From: an uncultured Bacillota bacterium
GTDB lineage: Bacteria; Bacillota; Clostridia; Oscillospirales; Oscillospiraceae
Reading direction: 5' to 3'
DNA: 64,000 bases
Assembly: GCA_947645675.1 (NCBI GenBank)
Contig: CANSDP010000003.1
Location: 47,040-111,039 of the forward strand
The number at the start of each line of letters is the position of its first letter. Position 1 is the stretch's first letter. A model generated the notes under the pieces. It ran no database searches. It was not told the DNA's origin and saw only the letters and a program-made list of their open reading frames with translations. The translations under genes were made by a program, and so were the position numbers. Of the stretch, positions 58,008 to 64,000 are shown piece after piece.

Positions 58008-58369
58008 GGACTAAGCTTATTGCCGGGCTGCTGCTGGCGGCAGTGGCCGGGTCGGTAGTCTTTATCCTGCTCCGGGGACGGGCCCCCGCCCCTGTGGCCC
58101 GGATCAGCCGGGACGGCGTCCTGCTGGAGGAGATCGACCTGAGCCAGGTGGACGAGCCCTACTCCCTGACCCTGGAGGACGATAGCGGGCGCAACGTCCT
58201 GTCGGTGGAGCGGGGCCGGGTCTGCGTCTCGGAGGCCGACTGCCCCGACCAGGTGTGCGTGAAGCAGGGCTGGGTCTCCAACGGGGCGGTGCCCATCGTC
58301 TGTCTGCCCCACAAACTGGTCGTTGAGCTGGTGGGGACGGGGGAGGACCTGGATGGCGGGGCCGGTTAA
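58004..58369 (+). CDS. NusG domain II-containing membrane protein
   Basis: 121 aa. One N-terminal anchor (RTKLIAGLLLAAVAGSVVFI), then an extracytoplasmic NusG-II-like domain with ISRDGVLLEEIDLSQ, VERGRVCVSEADCPDQVCVK and GWVSNGAVPIVCLPHKLVVE. Four Cys are arranged as two pairs, probably disulphide- or cofactor-bound. This family travels with apbE and a Gx transporter, as here. Confidence 0.88.
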   Translation: MRTKLIAGLLLAAVAGSVVFILLRGRAPAPVARISRDGVLLEEIDLSQVDEPYSLTLEDDSGRNVLSVERGRVCVSEADCPDQVCVKQGWVSNGAVPIVCLPHKLVVELVGTGEDLDGGAG

Positions 58370-58862
58370 GGGGGCGGGGCGGACCGCCCGGCTGGCCCTG
58401 CTCACCGCCATCGCCCTGACGATCTTTCTGGCGGAGGCCCAGCTGCCCGTCATCCCTATCCCGGGGGTGAAGCTGGGGCTGGCGAATATCGTCACCGTGT
58501 ACGCGATGTTCGTCATGGGGCCGGGGGACGCCCTGATGGTGCTGTCCGCCCGGGTGTTTTTGGGGGCGGTGTTCTCCGGGCAGCCGATGACCCTGATTTA
58601 CAGCGCCGCCGGGGGGGCGCTCAGCTGGTGTGCCCTCTGTCTGTTGAGGAAGGGGCTTTCTCAAAACCAAATATGGCTGGCCAGCCCGGCGGCGGCGGTG
58701 TTTCACAACCTGGGCCAGCTGCTCGCCGCCTGCGCCGTGGTGAAGAGCTGGGCGGCAATGGCCTGGCTGCCCTATCTGCTCATCGCCGCCGTGGCCGCCG
58801 GACTGTTTACCGGAATTGCCGCCCAGGCGCTGATAAAACGGCTGAATAGGGCGCGAAAATAG
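58353..58862 (+). CDS. Gx transporter family (HepT component I-like) membrane protein
   Basis: 169 aa from ATG 58353 (GGGGAGG upstream), overlapping the NusG-II gene by 17 bp. Five or six membrane helices: LALLTAIALTIFLAEAQLPV, the G-rich GVKLGLANIVTVYAMFVMGP, FLGAVFSGQPMTLIYSAAGG. The family was called heptaprenyl diphosphate synthase component I and may be an ECF-type substrate-binding unit. The set with apbE points to extracytoplasmic flavin or quinone chemistry. Confidence 0.88.
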   Translation: MAGPVKGAGRTARLALLTAIALTIFLAEAQLPVIPIPGVKLGLANIVTVYAMFVMGPGDALMVLSARVFLGAVFSGQPMTLIYSAAGGALSWCALCLLRKGLSQNQIWLASPAAAVFHNLGQLLAACAVVKSWAAMAWLPYLLIAAVAAGLFTGIAAQALIKRLNRARK

Positions 58863-58892
58863 CGGACCGTCCATAGGGCGGTCCGCTGTTTT
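58861..58892 (+). terminator. Terminator of the apbE operon
   Basis: AGCGGACCG and CGGTCCGCT form the stem; GTTTTGG follows. The minus-strand HTH gene ends just downstream. Confidence 0.8.
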
Positions 58893-58894
58893 GG

Positions 58895-59764
58895 TTAGGA
58901 CTCAAACCTGGAATCAGAACGGGGGATGGCGAGGGCGATGGATTTGGGGATATACGCGTCGGGAGCGGGGTTGGGCTCCACCTGGATCCCTATCAGGGTG
59001 GAGGAGTCGAAAGCAATTTCGGGCGCGACGGTGAACACGTCGCCTGTATTGACCTCCCGGCCCGTTCCCTTTTCACGGAGGGTGGCATGAACCCTTACCG
59101 TTTCTCCGCTGTATTCGGGAAGGGTCAGGGCGGCCTTGCCGGTCTTTGGGTCGGCGGTCAGGTATTCGGTGCGGGGCGGGGGGGCGCTGGTCTCAGGCTG
59201 TCCCCCGGGCTCCAGCCACCAGGGCTTGGGCCGGCTCTGGATGACAGCGGTGTAGCCGATGACGCTCCAGCCCTTGAGCTGTTTTACCGGGCGCAGGGTA
59301 AAGTCCAGGGTCAGGTCCTGGTCCCCCTCATACCAGAGAAAATCAAACTCCATGTCGCTGAGCTGGCACTCCGCCGTCTGGAACAGCTCCCGGTCACGGG
59401 AGTCGACATAGTCCTCGTTCAATACCGTTTGGCGGTTCAGTACCTGGAACTGGGACCACAAAATCCCAGTCATAATGGACAGGATCACCAGAGCCGATCC
59501 CATCCCGGCCAGGAGGAACTTTTGCCAGCGGGGCGCCCGCTGGGGCGCGGCGGGGGCCGGGACAGGCTGTTCCACCCCCAGGAGCTGGCCCACCGTGAGA
59601 CCGAAGAGCTTGGACAAGGCGATGAGCTTATCCAGCTCCGGGATGGCCTGGTCCCCCTCCCATTTGCTGATGGCCTGACGGGATACCCCCATCCGCTCTC
59701 CCAATTCCTCCTGCGACAGCCGCAGTCCCTTTCGCAGCTCCTGAATGCGCTGGCCCAATGTCAT
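58895..59764 (-). CDS. XRE-family regulator with membrane anchor and outer domain
   Basis: 289 aa from ATG 59764 (AAGGAGGTG upstream). HTH at residues 5-60 (IQELRKGLRLSQEELGERMG, SRQAISKWEGDQAIPE), a linker, one membrane helix near 85-105 (FLLAGMGSALVILSIMTGIL), and an outside domain of about 180 residues without Cys. It is a larger version of the HTH-membrane layout at 42.8 kb. Function unknown; it may respond to extracellular signals. Confidence 0.85.
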   Translation of the reverse strand: MTLGQRIQELRKGLRLSQEELGERMGVSRQAISKWEGDQAIPELDKLIALSKLFGLTVGQLLGVEQPVPAPAAPQRAPRWQKFLLAGMGSALVILSIMTGILWSQFQVLNRQTVLNEDYVDSRDRELFQTAECQLSDMEFDFLWYEGDQDLTLDFTLRPVKQLKGWSVIGYTAVIQSRPKPWWLEPGGQPETSAPPPRTEYLTADPKTGKAALTLPEYSGETVRVHATLREKGTGREVNTGDVFTVAPEIAFDSSTLIGIQVEPNPAPDAYIPKSIALAIPRSDSRFES

Positions 59765-59794
59765 AACGGGCACCTCCTTGTTTTTTCTGTATCC

Positions 59795-59858
59795 AGCATA
59801 CCCTGAACGGCTGTTTTTGACAACCAGCCGCGGGGTTCTTTTTGTCAACGGCTGGTTG
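59795..59858 (-). promoter_or_regulatory. Promoter and inverted repeat upstream of the HTH-membrane gene
   Basis: Minus strand TTGTCA (59818-59823), 17 bp, TATGCT (59795-59800). CAACCAGCCG (59821-59830) and CGGCTGGTTG (59849-59858) form a 10-bp inverted repeat that overlaps the -35. Confidence 0.75.
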
Positions 59859-59891
59859 CGGGCCTTGGGAGACAAGGGATTGAACAGACAA

Positions 59892-59924
59892 GGGCCGGGG
59901 AGTGTTCCCCGGCCCGGTCTTATT
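59892..59924 (-). terminator. Terminator of the 49-aa ORF
   Basis: GGGCCGGGG and CCCCGGCCC around AGTGTT; the minus side is followed by TTGTCTGTT. Confidence 0.7.
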
Positions 59925-60074
59925 TTATTCCTGGTCCTTCGCGTCCGCGATGGTGTCTAACAGCCTGCAAAGCTCTTCGAGCGTGTAGCTCTCCTTACCG
60001 GAGTTGACAAAAATGCGCCGCAGATCATAGATTGTGGCTTTCTCAATGGTTTTATAATCCTTCTCGGTTGGCAT
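59925..60074 (-). CDS. Unrecognised 49-aa protein
   Basis: ATG 60074 to TAA 59925, with GGAGG 8 nt upstream, its own promoter and a terminator, so it is an independent gene. It begins MPTEKDYKTIEKATIYDLRR and ends LLDTIADAKDQE. It is helical, charged, soluble. I do not recognise it. It is divergent from the gerA operon. Confidence 0.65.
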   Translation of the reverse strand: MPTEKDYKTIEKATIYDLRRIFVNSGKESYTLEELCRLLDTIADAKDQE

Positions 60075-60098
60075 GATAGCACCTCCATTCATACTTAG

Positions 60099-60128
60099 AT
60101 TATATCACACGAAAGGGGGAAAGAGCAA
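60099..60128 (-). promoter_or_regulatory. Promoter of the 49-aa ORF
   Basis: Minus strand TTGCTC (60123-60128), 18 bp, TATAAT (60099-60104). Confidence 0.7.
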
Positions 60129-60190
60129 GAGAAAAACAAGGTATAATTCCCCGTTCATCCGGCACACTAAGCCGGGAGGAGGGGGTTTTT

Positions 60191-61696
60191 ATGTCTAAAC
60201 AGGAGGCCAACGCGCCTCACCCCAGAAGGGAACCCCGGCTCCCTGGGCCGCTGTCGCTGGGGCGGCTGGAGGAGGTATTTTCTGACTGCGTGGACTTCGC
60301 CAAACGGGAGGTCTACCTCCACGGAGACAGCCAGAGGAAGGCCGTGGTCTGCTACATTGACGGTCAGGCCCGGTCGGAGCGGCTGAACGACTACGTCCTG
60401 CGCCCCCTGGCCCAGGACCCCATGCTGGCCTCCGTGCCCGAGAGCCAGCTCTTCGACCTGATGGAACGGGGAGCCCTCTACGCCCACGGGGCCAAGCGGC
60501 TCACCGAGCTGGACCCGGTGGTGTTCGCCCTGATTGACGGGTCCTGCGCCCTCTTTCTGGAGGGCCGGGACGACTGCCTGGTTTTCCCTGTGGCCACCGA
60601 GGAGAAGCGGTCCGTGGGGGAGCCGGAGAACGAGCCCGCCCTGAAGGGGGCACGGGACTCCTTTGTGGAGAGCCTGCGGACCAATACCTCTCTGGTCCGC
60701 CGCCGCCTCCGGGCCCCGGAGCTGAAAATTCGGGAGCATATCGTGGGCCGGCAGTCTCTGACGCCGGTGGATGTGCTGTGGATTGACGGCATCGCCGACC
60801 CGGACACGGTGGCCCTGCTGGAGGAGCGGCTGGACGCCATCGACATCGATGGCGTGGAGGCGGCGGGCAACCTGGAGGAGTATCTGGTAAACAGCGCCAA
60901 ATCCCCGTTTCCCCTGATGCCCTACACCCAGCGGCCCGACCGGTTCTGCCAGGGGCTTCTGGAGGGCCGGGTGGGGCTCTTTGCCGACGGCATCCCTCTG
61001 GGGTGGGTCCTGCCGGGGACCATAGACCAGTTTTTCAAGACGGGGCAGGACCGGGCCTACCACTGGCTGGTGGCCTCCGCCCTCAGCGTGGTCCGCTGGC
61101 TGTGCGCCCTCATCACTCTGCTGACGCCAGGGCTGTATATCGCCCTGGTCACCTTTCATCCCGAGGCCATCCCGCCCAAGCTGGCCCTGTCCATCGTAGC
61201 CGCCAAGCAGGAGGTGCCCTTTTCCACCATATTTGAGGTGCTCATTATGCTGCTGGCCTTCGAGGTCATTCAGGAGGCGGGACTGCGCCTCCCCGGCCCC
61301 ATCGGGGCCACCGTCTCCATTTTGGGCGGGCTGGTGGTGGGCAACGCGGCGGTGGACGCCCACATTGTATCCCCCGCCGTCCTTATTGCCGTGGCCATCG
61401 CCGGGGTGGCGGGGTACACCATGCCAAGTCAGGATTTCGGCAACGCCCTGCGGCTGTGGCGGTTTCTGCTGGCGATTCTGTCCAGCCTGGGGGGGCTTAC
61501 CGGCTTGGCTCTGGGGTGCGGGGCGCTGATCTATCACATGGCGCAGATGGAGTCCTTCGGCGTGCCCTATCTGGCCCCCTTTACCACTGGGACCAGAGTG
61601 CCCCGAGGCCACCCAAGCCTCTTCCGGCTGCCACTGCCCATGATGAAGTGGCGGGACGGGCCGATCAAGACTCAAAACAGGAGGAACCAGCGATGA
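60191..61696 (+). CDS. Spore germination receptor subunit A (GerAA family)
   Basis: 501 aa. A large hydrophilic N-terminal half (KRLTELDPVVFALIDGSCAL; DFVESLRTNT-type RDSFVESLRTNTSLVRRRLR) precedes five membrane helices (ALSVVRWLCALITLLTPGLY; IFEVLIMLLAFEVIQEAGLR). The block VQGP-like FEVIQEAGLRLPGPIGATVS and GLVVGNAAVDAHIVSPAVLI is diagnostic. GerA receptors in the inner spore membrane sense nutrients. It overlaps the C-subunit gene by 4 bp. Confidence 0.93.
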   Translation: MSKQEANAPHPRREPRLPGPLSLGRLEEVFSDCVDFAKREVYLHGDSQRKAVVCYIDGQARSERLNDYVLRPLAQDPMLASVPESQLFDLMERGALYAHGAKRLTELDPVVFALIDGSCALFLEGRDDCLVFPVATEEKRSVGEPENEPALKGARDSFVESLRTNTSLVRRRLRAPELKIREHIVGRQSLTPVDVLWIDGIADPDTVALLEERLDAIDIDGVEAAGNLEEYLVNSAKSPFPLMPYTQRPDRFCQGLLEGRVGLFADGIPLGWVLPGTIDQFFKTGQDRAYHWLVASALSVVRWLCALITLLTPGLYIALVTFHPEAIPPKLALSIVAAKQEVPFSTIFEVLIMLLAFEVIQEAGLRLPGPIGATVSILGGLVVGNAAVDAHIVSPAVLIAVAIAGVAGYTMPSQDFGNALRLWRFLLAILSSLGGLTGLALGCGALIYHMAQMESFGVPYLAPFTTGTRVPRGHPSLFRLPLPMMKWRDGPIKTQNRRNQR

Positions 61697-62760
61697 AAAA
61701 AGGTCTGTGTGCCTGTTTGGCCGCCTGCCTCCTGCTGACCGGGTGCTCCGGGCTCCCAGACGCCCGAGAGATGGGGGATATGGCCCTCCTGCGGACCATG
61801 GGGGTAGACGCGGCCCGGGCGGGGGTGGCGGTGACCGGCTCCACCGGCCCCCGGGCCAAGGGGGTGCAGTCCGAGGGGGAGCCCGCCCTCACCCTGACGG
61901 CCGACCGGGAATCTCTCAGCGCCGCCTGCCTGGCGATGCAGGGGCAGAGCGAGAGCTATGTGTTCTTCGGCTATGTGGACCAGCTGCTGGTGGGGGAGGG
62001 CCTGGCGGCGGAGGGGGTCCGGCCGGTGCTGGATCACTTCGCCCGGAACAGCGAGCTGGGTCTGGGGGCCCAGCTGTGGCTGGTCCGGGGGGCCACCGCC
62101 CGGGAGGCGGTGGCCTCCGGGGGCGGGGAGGGGGTGGACAAGAGGCTGGAGACCCTCCAGCACGACAGTGAAATGGGCATCGCCTCCATCAGCCGAACCG
62201 CCGGGGAGGTGTACGCCGATCTGCTGGAGCTGGGCTCCGCCTTCGTCCCCGCCCTCACCTCCGCCGGGGAGGGCGGCCCGCTGGCTGAGCGGGGCTACGG
62301 TATCCTGATAGGGGACACCCTGGCCGGATTTCTGGATGGGGAGGAGGCCAAGGGCCTGGAGCTGCTGGCCGGAGGGCCCTCCGCCGACATTCTGGTGGGA
62401 GGAGACGGCCGGGTGTCCGCCAAGGTCACTTCGGCTCACACCGCAAGTGCCCTTGAGTTTCAGGACGACGCGCCCTCGGCGCTGAAATTACACTGCCGGG
62501 TGACGGTGCGGCTGGTGGAGTACCGCCGGAGGCCGGAGGGCCAGGAGCTGGAGGTGCTTCGTCAGGAGATGGAAGGGCAGGAGCTGGCCCGCTTGACCGC
62601 GGCGGTGGACCGGCTTCAAAGTCTGGGGGCGGACTGTGCTGGACTGGGAGCAAAAGCGGGAATGGCCCGCCCGGCCCGTTGGCAGGCGGCGCGGGAGAAC
62701 TGGCCGGAGTGGTTTTCCCGCATGCCGGTTGAGATTCAAGTTGAGGTAAAAATTTTGTAG
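61693..62760 (+). CDS. Spore germination receptor subunit C lipoprotein (GerAC family)
   Basis: 355 aa from ATG 61693. Lipoprotein signal LAACLLLTGC near residue 17. The mature start GLPDAREMGDMALLRTMGVD matches the GerAC N-domain (usually W.R.EI...), followed by a long Ala/Gly-rich body and a final IQVEVKIL strand. Its stop codon lies inside a family A repeat. Similarity to classical GerAC is moderate; context with A and B subunits gives the identity. Confidence 0.85.
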   Translation: MKKGLCACLAACLLLTGCSGLPDAREMGDMALLRTMGVDAARAGVAVTGSTGPRAKGVQSEGEPALTLTADRESLSAACLAMQGQSESYVFFGYVDQLLVGEGLAAEGVRPVLDHFARNSELGLGAQLWLVRGATAREAVASGGGEGVDKRLETLQHDSEMGIASISRTAGEVYADLLELGSAFVPALTSAGEGGPLAERGYGILIGDTLAGFLDGEEAKGLELLAGGPSADILVGGDGRVSAKVTSAHTASALEFQDDAPSALKLHCRVTVRLVEYRRRPEGQELEVLRQEMEGQELARLTAAVDRLQSLGADCAGLGAKAGMARPARWQAARENWPEWFSRMPVEIQVEVKIL

Positions 62761-62786
62761 GGGCGGCCTGCAGCCGCCCCTGCATG
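62756..62786. repeat. Family A repeat, short palindromic copy
   Basis: TGTAGGGGCGGCCTGCAGCC and the mirrored GCCGCCCCTGCA. It supplies the TAG stop of the C-subunit gene and separates it from the B-subunit gene. Confidence 0.72.
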
Positions 62787-62801
62787 GAAGGAAGCGCCAT
62801 T

Positions 62802-63914
62802 ATGAAAGACAACAAAATTTCCCGCACCCAGCTGATGGTCCTGCTGTGGGCGGGGGTGATGGCCCCGGCGGCGGAGCTGCTGCCCGGTCTGCTCCTGCCC
62901 GGTGTGGGCCGGGGGGCGTGGCTGGCGGTACTGCTGGCCGCGCCGCTGGTGCTGGGGGCGGGGTGGCTGATGGGCTCCCTGGCGGGCCGGGAGGGATTGG
63001 CCCGGAGGATCACCGGCCTGCTGGGAAAATGGCTGGGGGGCGGGGTGCTGCTGCTATATATAGTATGGGCCCTCCTTCTGCTGTCCCTCCGCCTGCGGCT
63101 CTGCGCCCAGCGCCTGTTCGCCTCCGGGGAGCGGGACGGTTCCCTGTGGTTCTTTCTGCTGGCGGTAACCGCCCTCCTGATGTGGGTGGGCCGGGGCAAG
63201 CTGGACGCCTTCGCCCGGGCGGGACAGCTCTTCCTCGCCGCCCTGCTGATGACGGCGGGGGTGGTGCTTGGCCTGTCTCTGATTCAGTCCAAGGCGGAGC
63301 GGCTGTTCCCCCTGTGGTGGGGGGACATGCGCCCGGTGGTCCGGGCCGTTCTGTCCTCTGCCGGGGTGATGGGCTGGGGAATGTTTCTGCCTTTTTTAAT
63401 GGGGGATGTTCGGGACCAGGGGGAGAACCGGCACTGGCACTGGCTGTTTTGGGGGCTGGGGGGCGCGCTGCTGCTGTCCGCAGCCCAGGCGGTGATTGTG
63501 GGCAATCTGGGCGCCGGCCTGGCCGCCCGGCTGGACAACCCCTTTTTTGCCCTGGCCAAAAGCGTAGGCGTGGAGGGGGCCTTTCAAAGAGTGGAGAGCG
63601 TGGTCACCGCCCTGTGGACCTTTGCCGATCTGGTTATGGGGGGCGTGCTGATCTTCGCCCTCCGGGCTATGGCGGGGCAGATCCTCCCGGAGCGGGCCTG
63701 GCCCTGGGTCCCCTGGGGGGCGGTCCTGCTGGCGGCGGCGGGGGCGGCGGGCCTCTTTCCAGCCTTGGGTACCGCGGAGGTCTGGAACCGCCATGTGGTC
63801 CCCATGGGCAACTTGATTTTGGGGTTCCTTGTGCCACTCACCCTATTTCTAATAGAAGGAATACGCCAGAGAATGGGAAATCATGGCTTATTTAGAGGTA
63901 AAAGGACAAGCTGA
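62802..63914 (+). CDS. Spore germination receptor subunit B (GerAB family)
   Basis: 370 aa from ATG 62802 (GGAAG upstream; an in-frame ATG at 62784 lies in the repeat and has no ribosome-binding site). About ten membrane helices of the amino acid-permease-like Spore_permease fold: KISRTQLMVLLWAGVMAPAA, ERLFPLWWGD with the family's P-x-W, GVMGWGMFLPFL and ESVVTALWTFADLVM. GerAB binds the germinant. The A-C-B gene order is used here instead of A-B-C. Confidence 0.88.
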   Translation: MKDNKISRTQLMVLLWAGVMAPAAELLPGLLLPGVGRGAWLAVLLAAPLVLGAGWLMGSLAGREGLARRITGLLGKWLGGGVLLLYIVWALLLLSLRLRLCAQRLFASGERDGSLWFFLLAVTALLMWVGRGKLDAFARAGQLFLAALLMTAGVVLGLSLIQSKAERLFPLWWGDMRPVVRAVLSSAGVMGWGMFLPFLMGDVRDQGENRHWHWLFWGLGGALLLSAAQAVIVGNLGAGLAARLDNPFFALAKSVGVEGAFQRVESVVTALWTFADLVMGGVLIFALRAMAGQILPERAWPWVPWGAVLLAAAGAAGLFPALGTAEVWNRHVVPMGNLILGFLVPLTLFLIEGIRQRMGNHGLFRGKRTS

Positions 63915-63966
63915 ACCAAAGATATTGTGGTTGAAAAGAAAGTTGAAAAAAACTTGAAAAAAGGTA

Positions 63967-63995
63967 TTGACAAAGGGGCGCAGGGGTGGTATTAT
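63967..63995 (+). promoter_or_regulatory. Strong promoter at the right end (rRNA/tRNA-type)
   Basis: TTGACA (63967-63972), 17 bp, TATTAT (63990-63995) with TGG before it. An A-rich tract (TTGAAAAAAACTTGAAAAAA) lies upstream like an UP element. No coding start follows within the window, so a stable RNA operon to the right is plausible. Confidence 0.72.
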
Positions 63996-64000
63996 GTCAA

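Overview
The window is a GC-rich, gene-dense chromosomal segment from the replication-origin region of a spore-forming Firmicute. The dnaA-dnaN-yaaA-recF-remB-gyrB-gyrA series, rpmH-rnpA-yidD-yidC-khpB, soj/spo0J-type parA-parB with parS sites, a gerA-type germination operon, ricT and an SpoVB-like flippase fit an anaerobic gut Clostridia of the Oscillospiraceae type. The lineage is inferred from gene content and base composition only.

Layout. 0-12.5 kb: the 3' end of dnaA, a probable oriC spacer, dnaN, a SUKH-like orphan gene, yaaA, recF, remB, gyrB, a DUF1349 gene, gyrA, two SHOCT membrane proteins, a lipoprotein and a DIP1984-family protein. 12.5-18 kb is accessory: a DinJ/YafQ toxin-antitoxin pair, rnhA, a small XRE regulator operon, a MoxR/VWA pair, a divergent ribbon-helix-helix/50-aa module, dispersed repeats and a 31-aa hydrophobic peptide gene. 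18-25.8 kb: rpmH, rnpA, yidD, yidC, khpB, a PLP decarboxylase-family gene, holB, ricT and an AEC transporter. 25.8-38.7 kb lies on the minus strand: aspS, two paralogous small secreted proteins, hisS, mgsA, a MinD-like ATPase, rsmG, mscL, a PilZ protein, serS, a coiled-coil protein, parB, parA and a Noc-like second ParB. 38.9-47.5 kb: xpt, a PrsA-like foldase, mnmG, an HTH/secreted-protein pair, an MBL-fold hydrolase, secG, a candidate structured RNA, a WG-repeat surface protein and a second 31-aa peptide gene. 47.6-64 kb: pncB, an ECF sigma/anti-sigma pair, a divergent XRE/56-aa module, an amidohydrolase, a flippase, mazG, hup, rqcP, apbE with a NusG-II protein and a Gx transporter, an HTH-membrane regulator, a 49-aa ORF, gerAA-gerAC-gerAB, and a strong promoter running off the right end.

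How the genes work together. Replication initiation (DnaA, DnaN, gyrase, RecF), origin segregation (ParA, ParB, parS, Noc-like) and membrane-protein biogenesis (RnpA, YidD, YidC, KhpB, SecG) dominate the core. Between them sit several small autoregulated modules whose promoters and palindromic operators can be read directly.

The least-described signal is a pair of 31-codon hydrophobic peptide genes (17.79 kb and 47.39 kb). They share length and a central HYICKW/YYICKW motif. Each has an extended -10 promoter, a GGAGGTGAAG ribosome-binding site, a hairpin terminator, and a convergent antisense promoter just downstream. This is the architecture of a type I toxin-antitoxin locus. A second is a roughly 207-nt candidate RNA at 45.28 kb whose 5' and 3' ends form a perfect 12-bp closing stem. 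Several genes too short for routine calling (50, 56, 56, 49, 44, 31 and 31 aa) are included.
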